Source of the DNA: Saccharopolyspora ipomoeae
GTDB lineage: Bacteria; Actinomycetota; Actinomycetes; Mycobacteriales; Pseudonocardiaceae
Direction: 5' to 3'
Length of the DNA stretch: 64,000 nt
Assembly (NCBI RefSeq): GCF_029952525.1
Contig: NZ_JASAOF010000002.1
Span: forward strand, 372,001-436,000
Shown one piece after another: positions 47,208 through 54,353 of this stretch (position 1 is its first letter; each line of letters begins with the position of its first letter). A model generated the notes under the pieces. The model did no database searches, was not told the DNA's origin, and saw only the letters and a program-made list of their open reading frames with translations. The translations under genes were made by a program, and so were the position numbers.

Positions 47208-47852
47208 GTGGCCACCACTCCTCTGCGCGTCTACGGCGGCGTGACGGGCTCGGACCGCCAGGCCGAGCGCCGCGCACTGTTCCTCGAAGCCGGGCTGGAA
47301 CTGCTCGGCTCCCCCGACGGCGACCCGAGCCTGACGGTGCGCGGGGTCTGCCGCCAGGCAGGGCTGGCCAACCGCTACTTCTACGAGAACTTCACCGACC
47401 GCGACGAGCTCGCCACCGCGGTCTACGACCACGTGGTCAACGAGATCGCCACCACCGCCCTGGACGCCGTGACCGTCGTCGATGACGCCGAGATGAAGGT
47501 GCGCACCGGACTGGCCACCATCGTGCGGCTCATCGCCGCGGATCCCCGGCGCGGCCGGCTGCTGTTCTCCCCGTTCCTGGCCGGAACACCGCTCGCGCAC
47601 CGGCGCACCGAGTCCACCCGCCTGTTCACCCAGCTGCTGGGCACCCAGGCCCGCCAGGTCTACGGCGTGCAGGGCGGTGCGCGGCTGGAGCTGCTGTCGA
47701 GCTTCCTGGTCGGCGGGCTGGCCCAGACGTTGACCGCGTGGCTGGACGGCGACCTGGCCGCCTCCGAGACCGAGATCGTCGAGTGGTGCAGCGAGATCTT
47801 CCTGGCCACCTCCGAGCTTCCGCAACGACCGCGAGACGGGAGAGCACCGTGA
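47208..47852 (+). CDS. TetR family transcriptional regulator
   Basis: A 214-residue regulator with the HTH at about 17-65 (ALFLEAGLELLGSP, LTVRGVCRQAGLANRYFYENFTDRDELATAVYDHV). The RYFYENF recognition helix belongs to the AcrR-like subset. GTG 47208 sits after GGCCGG with no strong ribosome site. Its TGA overlaps the CoA-transferase GTG by 4 bases. It probably represses itself, the CoA transferase and the divergent MpaB-like gene through the dyad at 47145-47166. Confidence 0.9.
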   Translation: MATTPLRVYGGVTGSDRQAERRALFLEAGLELLGSPDGDPSLTVRGVCRQAGLANRYFYENFTDRDELATAVYDHVVNEIATTALDAVTVVDDAEMKVRTGLATIVRLIAADPRRGRLLFSPFLAGTPLAHRRTESTRLFTQLLGTQARQVYGVQGGARLELLSSFLVGGLAQTLTAWLDGDLAASETEIVEWCSEIFLATSELPQRPRDGRAP

Positions 47853-49315
47853 CGCTGACCGACCGGATCACCGAGGCCGTGGCAGCACCCCGCACCGACG
47901 ACGCCTTCGACGCCCACGCCGAGTTCGCCGAGGTGCTGGCCGGGATCGGGATGAGCCCGTCGGACACCGGCGGTCAGGTCCGGTTCCTCGGCGCCGACCC
48001 GGTGGTGCCCAGCACCCTGCGACTCGGTGGCGCGGCGGCGATCACCCTCGCGGCGAAGTCGGCCGCGATCGCGCGCCTGTGGCGGCTGCGCGGTGGCGAG
48101 GGTCAGGACATCGAGACCGACCTGCGGGTGGCTCCGCACCGGCTGTGCCCGTTCTACGACCGCAGGTGGGAGCTGCTCAACGGCTATCCCGGCGCCGGGG
48201 ATTCCAACCAGGCCTTGGGCTTTCGCTTCTACCCCACCGCCGACGAGCGGTGGGTGATGCCGCTCAACCCGTACCCGAAGATCAAGGCCGGGGCGCAGAA
48301 GCTGCTCGACGTGCCCGAGGACTCGGCGTCGGTGGCGGCGGCCATCGCCGGGTGGAAGGGACGTGATCTCGAAGAGGCCGGTGCCGAGGCGGGTGTGGTG
48401 ATGCCGCTGCTGCGCCGCCCCGAGGAGATCCTGGCCGAACCGCAGTACCGCGACCACTTCGCCGAGATGCCGCTGGTGGAGATCGAGCGCATCGGCGACG
48501 CCGAGCCCGAGCCGCTGCCGCCGGGCGTCGAGCAGCCTCTCTCGGGCATCCGCGCGCTGGGCATGGGCCACGTCATCGCCGGGGCCGGGACGGGCCGGGC
48601 GATGGCGCTGCACGGCGCCGACGTGCTGAACCTGTGGCGGCCGGGCGAGTTCGAGCACGAGGGCGCCTACATGAGCGCCAACGTCGGCGTGCGCTCGGCG
48701 ACGGTGGATCCCCGCGCGCACCAGGCGAAGGTGGCCGAGCTGCTGGCGGGCGCGGACGTGTTCTACGCCAACCGGCGTCCCGGCTACCTGGCCTCGATCG
48801 GGCTGTCACCGGAGGAGGCCGCGCAGATGCGGCCGGGGATCGTGCACGCGACGACGACGCTCAACGGCGAGCGCGGGCCGTGGGCCGACCGGGTCGGTTT
48901 CGACCAGACGGCGGGCAGTCTCGTCGGGATGATGGACCTGGAGGGCGACGGCACCACTCCGAAGCTCTCGCCGATCCTGGTGGTCAACGACTACATCGTG
49001 TCGTGGCTGCTCACCGCCGGGGTCGTCGCGGCCCTGACGCGGCGGGCCACCGAGGGCGGCAGCTGGCGGGTGCACGTCTCGCTGACCCGCGCGGCGCTGT
49101 GGATCCTGAGCCTGGGCGTGTTCGACCAGGCCTACGCCGCGGAGACTGCCGATCGCGGCGAGCAGCACCGCTACCTCGATCCCGAGACCTTCACCGCGGA
49201 CACGCCCCTCGGCCGCTACCAGGGCGTCACCGACCAGGTCCGCATGTCGGCAACCCCGGGCCACTACCGCCACGTCCTCCTCCCCCGAGGCGCCTCCCGC
49301 CCAGCATGGCTCTAG
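47849..49315 (+). CDS. CaiB/BaiF (family III) CoA-transferase-like protein
   Basis: A 488-residue diverged family III CoA transferase. From about residue 235 the CaiB pattern is clear: PLSGIRALGMGHVIAGAGTGRAMALHGADVLNL, ANVGVRSATVDPR, ADVFYANRRPGYLASIGLSPEE and GFDQTAGSLVGMM. The first 220 residues are a longer, weakly conserved half including LRLGGAAAITLAAKSAAIARLWRLRGG. Family members transfer CoA between organic acids. I could not place the catalytic Asp confidently. GTG 47849 overlaps the tetR stop (GTGA). Last gene before the inverted-repeat island. Confidence 0.85.
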   Translation: MTLTDRITEAVAAPRTDDAFDAHAEFAEVLAGIGMSPSDTGGQVRFLGADPVVPSTLRLGGAAAITLAAKSAAIARLWRLRGGEGQDIETDLRVAPHRLCPFYDRRWELLNGYPGAGDSNQALGFRFYPTADERWVMPLNPYPKIKAGAQKLLDVPEDSASVAAAIAGWKGRDLEEAGAEAGVVMPLLRRPEEILAEPQYRDHFAEMPLVEIERIGDAEPEPLPPGVEQPLSGIRALGMGHVIAGAGTGRAMALHGADVLNLWRPGEFEHEGAYMSANVGVRSATVDPRAHQAKVAELLAGADVFYANRRPGYLASIGLSPEEAAQMRPGIVHATTTLNGERGPWADRVGFDQTAGSLVGMMDLEGDGTTPKLSPILVVNDYIVSWLLTAGVVAALTRRATEGGSWRVHVSLTRAALWILSLGVFDQAYAAETADRGEQHRYLDPETFTADTPLGRYQGVTDQVRMSATPGHYRHVLLPRGASRPAWL

Positions 49316-49327
49316 GACGTTCCGAAA

Positions 49328-49550
49328 GAAACGCGACCAAAACGACCCAAGCTTCGGTAAACGCGACCCACTACGGGTACGTTTCGAAAGGCAGGGGAAA
49401 TTTCGTTCGAAATTGGCGGACCGCACACGCAAGAAACCCCCAAGACGAAGCCAATTTCGGACGAAATTGCCCCTCCGCGCCCACCCGAAGCACCCCGCGA
49501 AGCGCTCCCAAGGCGCCCCCGAGGGGGTGGGACAGTTTTCATGAAAACTG
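49328..49550. repeat. Left arm (223 bases) of the large inverted repeat
   Basis: The sequence pairs with the reverse complement of 49646-49868 over its whole length with no net gap. Its outer 58 bases (49328-49385) match about 52 of 58 positions. The inner part includes long identical runs such as GACCGCACACGCAAGAAA and GCGAAGCGCTCCC. Nested palindromes lie at 49399-49414 (AATTTC-GTTC-GAAATT), 49452-49469 (CAATTTC-GGAC-GAAATTG) and 49533-49550 (CAGTTTTCATGAAAACTG). Confidence 0.9.
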
Positions 49551-49615
49551 TGTCACTCCACCCACAAGACGGAACCCCAAAACCCCAGTTCAACCACCTC
49601 GAGAACCCTGGAGTC

Positions 49616-49643
49616 CACCCCACAGAGAGACCCCGTGGGGTGG
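49616..49643. repeat. Small inverted repeat in the spacer of the large inverted repeat
   Basis: CACCCCAC and GTGGGGTG flank about 11 bases within the 95-base spacer (49551-49645). The right half is also the flank of the TTTTCATGAAAA palindrome, as in the copies at 19964 and 57475. Confidence 0.6.
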
Positions 49644-49645
49644 GA

Positions 49646-49868
49646 CAGTTTTCATGAAAACTGCACCACCTCCACGGGGGTCTTCGGGAGCGCTTCGCGG
49701 GGTCGAGCTGCTTGCGTGCGGAGTGACAATTTCTCCAGAAATTGGCTGCGTTTCGTGGTTTTCTTGCGTGTGCGGTCTGCCAATTTCAGAAGAAATTGCC
49801 ACTGCCTTTCGAAACGTACCCGTAGTGGGTCGCGTCTACTAAAGCTTGCGTCGTCTTGGTCGCGTTCC
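49646..49868. repeat. Right arm (223 bases) of the large inverted repeat
   Basis: Reverse complement of the left arm. Nested palindromes lie at 49646-49663 (CAGTTTTCATGAAAACTG), 49727-49744 (CAATTTC-TCCA-GAAATTG) and 49781-49798 (CAATTTC-AGAA-GAAATTG). The stems are kept in both arms while the 4-base loops differ. Confidence 0.9.
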
Positions 49869-49945
49869 TAGCGAAACGTACCCGTAGTGGGTCGCGTCTA
49901 CCAAAGCTTGGGTCATCCTGGTCGCGTTCCTTTTGAAACGTATCC
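49811..49945. repeat. Tandem repeat with 62-base period, two full copies and one partial
   Basis: Copies at 49811-49868 and 49873-49930 (each 58 bases plus a 4-base joiner) start GAAACGTACCCGTAGTGGGT and end GGTCGCGTTCC; a third begins at 49935 (GAAACGTATCCC) and breaks off at the TRAP gene stop codon (49946). One inverted copy forms the outer end of the left arm at 49328-49385. Each unit contains ACCC-GTAGT-GGGT and a HindIII-like AAGCTT dyad. Confidence 0.9.
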
Positions 49946-51256
49946 CTAGGTGATGAGGCTCGGGAGGTAGGTAGCTGTGCCGGGGACGGCGATCATGAGG
50001 AGGATGAGGGCGAACTCGATCGCCAGGTAGGGGGCGATGCCGCGGAAGACGTCACCGAGGTCGAGTTCGGGGACCACCGATTTCATCGTGTAGAGGTTCA
50101 GGCCGACCGGCGGCGTGATCACCGCCATCTCCAGGTTGACCACCAGCAGCACGCCGAACCACAGCGGGTCGAAGCCGAGCTCCTCGATCGCGGGCACCAG
50201 GATCGGGGTGACCACCAGCAGCAGCGAGGCCGCGTCGACCAGGCACCCGAGCAGCACCAGCACCAGCATGATGCCGATCAGCACCACGTGGGGATGCACG
50301 TCGAGGCCGACGACGAAGTCGGTGAGCGTCTCGGGAACCCGCGCCACGACGAGCATCTGCGTGAACACGAACGCCGAGCCGACGATGGCCAGCATCGCCG
50401 CCGAGACCGTCGCGGTGGAGGCGAAGATGAGCTTGAGGTTGGCCCAGCCCAACTTCCGGTACACCAGGCCGGTCATGGCCAGCGCCAGCAGCGCGCCGAT
50501 CGCCGCGGCCTCGGTGGGCGTGGCGAAACCGGTGTAGATCGACCCCAGCACCAGGGCGATCAGCACCAGCGCCGGTGTGATCTTGCCTAGCGCGGCCCAG
50601 CGCTCCCGCCAGCCGAAGTGCTCGCCGTCGCGAGGCGCGCTGCCGGGGTTGAGCTTCGCGCGCACCACCACGTAACCGATCATGAGCAGCGCGAGCAGCA
50701 GGCCGGGCACGATGCCCCCGGCGAACAGCGAGGCGACGCTCTCGCCGGTCACCGAGGCGTAGAGGATGAACATGAGGCTCGGCGGGATCAGCATAGCCAG
50801 CGCCCCGGACGCGGCGACCGATCCGGCGGCGAAGCCCGGCTTGTAGCCGCGCGAGAGCATCTCGGGCACGGCCATCCGCCCGATCAGCGCCACCGAGGAG
50901 ATGCTGACGCCGGACATGGCGCCGAACAGCGTCGAGGACGCGATCGCCGAGGCCCCGAGCCCGCCGGGCACGCGGGTGAACCAGCGGTGCGCGGCGCCGA
51001 ACAGGTCGCGCCCGAGCCCGGTGACGGCCAGCGCCTCGCCGAGCAGGATGTAGAGCGGCGCGGCGACCAGCGCGTACTCCTGCAGCTGGGCGCCCATCGC
51101 CAGCGGTACGAGCTTGAGCCCGTCGAACCCGGACAGGCACAGCAGCCCGGTGATGCCGGAGACCGACAGGGCGATGAAGATCGGCGTGCGGGCCGCGATG
51201 AGCACCAGCAGCAGGGCGACCGCCAGCGCCACGACCAGACCGTCGGAGAGGATCAC
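49946..51256 (-). CDS. dctM: TRAP transporter large permease subunit (DctM type)
   Basis: A 436-residue polytopic membrane protein with about 12 helices, the ion-coupled transport subunit of a TRAP carboxylate/sulfonate importer. Typical stretches: LLGEALAVTGLGRDLFGAAHRW, STLFGAMSGVSISSVALIGRMAVPEM (about 112-137), LIPPSLMFILYA, ATPTEAAAIGAL and VITPPVGLNLYTMK near the C-terminus. GTG 51256 has GGAGGT 5 bases upstream and overlaps the dctQ stop by 4 bases. The stop codon abuts the outermost partial copy of the 62-base repeat. Confidence 0.93.
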   Translation of the reverse strand: MILSDGLVVALAVALLLVLIAARTPIFIALSVSGITGLLCLSGFDGLKLVPLAMGAQLQEYALVAAPLYILLGEALAVTGLGRDLFGAAHRWFTRVPGGLGASAIASSTLFGAMSGVSISSVALIGRMAVPEMLSRGYKPGFAAGSVAASGALAMLIPPSLMFILYASVTGESVASLFAGGIVPGLLLALLMIGYVVVRAKLNPGSAPRDGEHFGWRERWAALGKITPALVLIALVLGSIYTGFATPTEAAAIGALLALAMTGLVYRKLGWANLKLIFASTATVSAAMLAIVGSAFVFTQMLVVARVPETLTDFVVGLDVHPHVVLIGIMLVLVLLGCLVDAASLLLVVTPILVPAIEELGFDPLWFGVLLVVNLEMAVITPPVGLNLYTMKSVVPELDLGDVFRGIAPYLAIEFALILLMIAVPGTATYLPSLIT

Positions 51257-51786
51257 GCGGGACCTCCGTCCTCGGTGTCGGGGGCGCCGGCGGTGGTCGC
51301 GGCGAGCTCGGATTCGGCGTGCGGCGGGAACAGCAGCGCCACCACCAGCAGCAGCGCTCCGGAGACGCCGAGGATCGCGTCCGGCACCCACAGCGGAACG
51401 CTGAAGGTGCCCGAGCCGGTGAGACCGTGCCCGTAGGACAGCGCCGCGGAGTGGAAACCGGTGGCGGCCAGCACGATTCCCAGCAGCGCGGCGGCCGCGG
51501 CGGTCACCGCGTCGGCGATCCGGCGCAGCCCGCGCGGCAGCGCCCGGTGCACGAGGTCCATCGAGATGTGGTGGCCGGTGGCGTAGAGGTGCGGGATCGC
51601 CAGCACGGTCACCGCGAGCACGGCGCTGGAGTTGAGCGGGTACGCCCAGTCGGTGGGCGCGCGGAAGGCGTAGCGGGCGATGACGTCGTAGCTGATCGAC
51701 AGCATCATCAGCCCCACGGTGAGCATCGCCAGCACCGCCATCGACCGGGTGCCGATGAGCGCGATGCGGCGGAGGTGGTCGAGCAT
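51253..51786 (-). CDS. dctQ: TRAP transporter small permease subunit (DctQ type)
   Basis: A 177-residue four-helix membrane protein. VDVIARYxFxxP-type motif appears as SYDVIARYAFRAPTDWAYPLNSSAVL (about 32-57) and GHHISMDLVHRALP (about 71-84), the DctQ signature. It forms the membrane complex with DctM. ATG 51786, 9 bases after the dctP stop; its own stop overlaps dctM. Confidence 0.92.
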   Translation of the reverse strand: MLDHLRRIALIGTRSMAVLAMLTVGLMMLSISYDVIARYAFRAPTDWAYPLNSSAVLAVTVLAIPHLYATGHHISMDLVHRALPRGLRRIADAVTAAAAALLGIVLAATGFHSAALSYGHGLTGSGTFSVPLWVPDAILGVSGALLLVVALLFPPHAESELAATTAGAPDTEDGGPA

Positions 51787-51795
51787 CGTCGCTCC

Positions 51796-52803
51796 TCAGG
51801 CCGTGCGGATCAGGTCGAGGGCCCGCTGCGCGGCGACCGGGTCGCCCAGCAGGGCGCGCCAGCGCTCGTGCACGGCGGACACGGCGTCGCGGAACGGCCG
51901 CAGCCCGGCCTCGTCGAGCTCGATGAGCTCGACCCCGGCGTCGCGCACGGCGGGCAGGTACTGGTTCTGGTGGACGTCGAGGAGGGTGGCGGTGCCGTCG
52001 CGGAAGAGCACCTTCCCGGCCTCGTCGAGGGCGTGCCGCTGGTGCGGCGGCAGCGCGGCGTAGAAGTCCTGGCGGCAGTAGGCGTCGACGGTGTAGGCGC
52101 CGAAGTGCGCGGCGGTGCCGTAGCGCAGGATCTCCTGCAGGTCGCGGGAGACGACGGTGCCCAGGTAGCTCATCATCCCGTCGATCGTTCCGCGCTCCAG
52201 CGCCTGGTAGAGCTCGGCCGAGCCGAGGAACACGGGTGCGCCGCCGAGGGCTTTGACGGTCTCGCCCTCGATCTCGCCCGCCACCCGGAGCCGCAGGCCG
52301 CGCACGTCCTCGGGCGCGCGGATGGGTTTGTCGATGGTCCAGAGGTATTCGAACCCGGTGGCCATGCCGCCGAGCATCCGCATGTTCTGCCCGGTCAACC
52401 GCTCGTTGATCAGCGCCGAGACCGGGCTCGCCGGATCGCAGGCGCGCAGGTAGCGGTCGAAGTGCTCGGTGGTGAAGGGCAGTTCGAGCGAGCCGAGGAT
52501 CGGGAAGCTCGACGAGACGTAGGAGCTGGTCTGCAGCACGACGTCGGCGACGCCGTTGAGCAGGCCGGGCACGAGTTCCTCGGCTCCGAGCAGCTGCCCG
52601 GACGGGAAGACGTCGAAGTCGAACCCGCCGAGCGCGCGGGCGGTGTCGAGGAACCGCTCCACGCCCGGGTACAGGTCGTCGTAGGACGTGGTCAGGTAGG
52701 TGGCGGCGACCGGCCGGTGCGCGCCGGGCGCGCAGCCGGTGAGGGCGGCCAGGGCGCCGACCCCGGTGGCGGCCAGGAAGTTCCGCCTGCTCAGCGCGCT
52801 CAT
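51796..52803 (-). CDS. dctP: TRAP transporter substrate-binding protein (DctP type), Tat lipoprotein
   Basis: A 335-residue extracytoplasmic solute receptor. The N-terminus has a twin-arginine motif (SRRNFLAATG, residues 5-14) and a lipobox LTGC (Cys about 24), so it is exported folded and lipid-anchored. The binding domain shows FPSGQLLGAEELVPGLLNGVADVV, ASPV, GLRLRVAGEIEGETVKALGGAPVFLGSAELYQALERGTIDG (the Arg that binds carboxylate is about 172) and YLPAVRDAGVELIELDEAG. First gene of the TRAP operon. The ligand is probably an organic acid. Confidence 0.93.
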   Translation of the reverse strand: MSALSRRNFLAATGVGALAALTGCAPGAHRPVAATYLTTSYDDLYPGVERFLDTARALGGFDFDVFPSGQLLGAEELVPGLLNGVADVVLQTSSYVSSSFPILGSLELPFTTEHFDRYLRACDPASPVSALINERLTGQNMRMLGGMATGFEYLWTIDKPIRAPEDVRGLRLRVAGEIEGETVKALGGAPVFLGSAELYQALERGTIDGMMSYLGTVVSRDLQEILRYGTAAHFGAYTVDAYCRQDFYAALPPHQRHALDEAGKVLFRDGTATLLDVHQNQYLPAVRDAGVELIELDEAGLRPFRDAVSAVHERWRALLGDPVAAQRALDLIRTA

Positions 52804-52957
52804 CGGGCGCGCGCCGAAAGCCGTTGGGACGGCACGTCGTTCCCCGGAACGTTCACCGGCGGGCTCCCTTCGCGCTCAAGCCGCGGAAGGTTCGCACCAC
52901 GAACGGGAATTCGCCAAGTCGATCTTCCCGCCCAGCGGAAGGATCATGGTCGAGGGC

Positions 52958-53614
52958 TCAGGCGGGCGGCGTGGTGTAGCGCGCGACGAGGTCGCGCCAG
53001 GCGGCGTCGAGCCGGTCGAGGGGGAAGCCGCGCTGGACGACGAGGTGGTGCAGCAGCGGGGTGTCGATGGAGGCCAGCAACGTCTCGGCGGCGAGCTCGA
53101 CGTCGGTGGCGGCCTCGGTCTGCCGCAGCAGGATCGCCACGTGCGACCTGCGCAGCCCGCGCGCGGGGACCTGGCAGCGGCGTTCGACGGGCGGCTCGGC
53201 GGCGAGGTAGAGCTCGATGTGGTCGAGCTCGTGGCGCATCACGGCCGGACCGAAGGCGCGCAGCCGCTCGATCGCGGTGGCCTCGGGCCCGAGCGGCGGC
53301 GGGCCGGACAGGAAGGCGTGCTGGAGCCGATGCTCCTCGTGGTCGAGCAGAGCGAGCAGCAGGCCGTTGCGGTCGCCGAAGCGGCGGAACACGGTGCCCT
53401 TGCCGACCTCGGCTTCGGCGGCGACGGCGTCCATGGTCAGATTGGCCGCCCCGCAGCGGGTGACCAGGCGGGCGGCGGCGTCGAGCAGCTTGGCCCGGTT
53501 GCGCACGGCGTCGGCGCGGGGCTTGCGGCCCGCGTCGACGGGCGTGACCTCGAACTCGACCGGTCCGGCCAGGGCGTCACCGGTGGGTCCGATCCGGGGA
53601 ATGCCACCACTCAT
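52958..53614 (-). CDS. TetR family transcriptional regulator
   Basis: A 218-residue regulator. The HTH lies at about 38-83: NRAKLLDAAARLVTRCGAANLTMDAVAAEAEVGKGTVFRRFGDRNGLLLALLDHEE. The C-terminal domain (AFGPAVMRHELDHIELYLAAEP) is like regulators of oxidoreductases. ATG 53614 (or GTG 53620). It is divergent from an NADPH:FMN reductase gene, and two GGACC-N2-GGTCC palindromes lie in the shared promoter region. Confidence 0.9.
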   Translation of the reverse strand: MSGGIPRIGPTGDALAGPVEFEVTPVDAGRKPRADAVRNRAKLLDAAARLVTRCGAANLTMDAVAAEAEVGKGTVFRRFGDRNGLLLALLDHEEHRLQHAFLSGPPPLGPEATAIERLRAFGPAVMRHELDHIELYLAAEPPVERRCQVPARGLRRSHVAILLRQTEAATDVELAAETLLASIDTPLLHHLVVQRGFPLDRLDAAWRDLVARYTTPPA

Positions 53615-53645
53615 GCGCACAGCGTAACGCCTCCCACAGGGAACT

Positions 53646-53657
53646 GGACCTCGGTCC
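53646..53657. promoter_or_regulatory. Operator copy 1 (GGACC-TC-GGTCC) for the divergent TetR/FMN reductase pair
   Basis: A perfect 5-base dyad around 2 bases, followed by GC, 32 bases upstream of the TetR ATG. The second copy is 35 bases away and shares the GGACCnCGGTCCGCTT context. Confidence 0.7.
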
Positions 53658-53680
53658 GCTTCGGTGGTAGAAATGCAATC

Positions 53681-53692
53681 GGACCACGGTCC
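53681..53692. promoter_or_regulatory. Operator copy 2 (GGACC-AC-GGTCC) for the divergent TetR/FMN reductase pair
   Basis: Second perfect copy of the dyad, 39 bases upstream of the FMN reductase ATG at 53732. The AT-richer stretch between the two copies (GGTAGAAATGCAA) may hold a -10 box. Confidence 0.7.
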
Positions 53693-53731
53693 GCTTGTTC
53701 CCCACCTTACTCCTCACCTGGAGAGATACCA

Positions 53732-54283
53732 ATGTCGGTCAAGATCCTCGCGCTCGTCGGCAGCCTCCGCTCCGGTTCGCACAACCGCCAGCTCGCCGAG
53801 GCCGCCCGCACCCTCGCACCCGGCGATGTCGAGATCGAGATCTTCGACGGTCTCGGCGACCTGCCCTTCTACAACGAGGACATCGACACCGAGACCGACG
53901 TGCCCGCCGCCGCGACCCGGCTGCGCGACGTCGCCAACGCCGCCGACGCGTTCCTGCTGTTCGCGCCCGAGTACAACGGCACCATCCCGGCCGTGCTCAA
54001 GAACGCCATCGACTGGCTGTCCCGCCCGTTCGGCGCGGGCGCCCTGTCGGGCAAGCCCACCGCCGTGATCGGCACCGCCTTCGGCCAGTACGGCGGCGTG
54101 TGGGCGCAGGACGAGACCCGCAAGTCCGCGGGCATCGCCGGCGCCACGATCGTCGACGAGGTCAAGCTGAGCATCCCCGGCTCGATGACCCGGTTCGCCG
54201 AGACCCACCCGGCCGACGACCCGGAGGTCGTCGAGCAGCTGACCACCGCGCTGGGCAAGCTCAAGGCCAACATCAGCGCGTGA
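53732..54283 (+). CDS. NADPH-dependent FMN reductase
   Basis: A 183-residue flavodoxin-fold reductase: ILALVGSLRSGSHNRQLAEAA (FMN phosphate loop SGSHN), DLPFYNEDIDTE, APEYNGTIPAVLKNAIDWLSRP (about 78-99, FMN-binding) and GTAFGQYGG. It supplies reduced FMN or detoxifies quinones and metals. ATG 53732 after GGAGAG. Predicted repression by the divergent TetR through the two operator palindromes. Confidence 0.93.
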   Translation: MSVKILALVGSLRSGSHNRQLAEAARTLAPGDVEIEIFDGLGDLPFYNEDIDTETDVPAAATRLRDVANAADAFLLFAPEYNGTIPAVLKNAIDWLSRPFGAGALSGKPTAVIGTAFGQYGGVWAQDETRKSAGIAGATIVDEVKLSIPGSMTRFAETHPADDPEVVEQLTTALGKLKANISA

Positions 54284-54353
54284 GCCCCGCCCGGCGGCGG
54301 TGCGCTGGAGAGGGGCGTACCGCCGCCGGTGCGCACGGCGTTAACGTTGCTGC

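Larger units (their letters stand above)
49316..49945. other. Non-coding repeat island between convergent CoA-transferase and TRAP genes
   Basis: About 630 bases without a credible gene, visibly richer in A+T than its surroundings and organised as one large imperfect inverted repeat. The parts are listed separately: left arm, right arm, spacer hairpin, an outer tandem repeat and short nested palindromes. Confidence 0.9.

Noticed and set aside
49312-49871. Short frames in the repeat island encoding GWDSFHENC/VFMKTV-like peptides
   Set aside because: They are translations of the TTTTCATGAAAA palindrome and its flanks; the same peptides appear at every copy in any frame.
49316-49945. CRISPR array
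   Set aside because: Repeats are mostly inverted, with only two full direct copies and a 4-base joiner, no unique spacers and no cas genes.
49316-49945. Insertion sequence
   Set aside because: The arms are long, but there is no transposase frame between them (95-base spacer) and no clear target-site duplication. A non-autonomous element remains possible and is listed as a finding.
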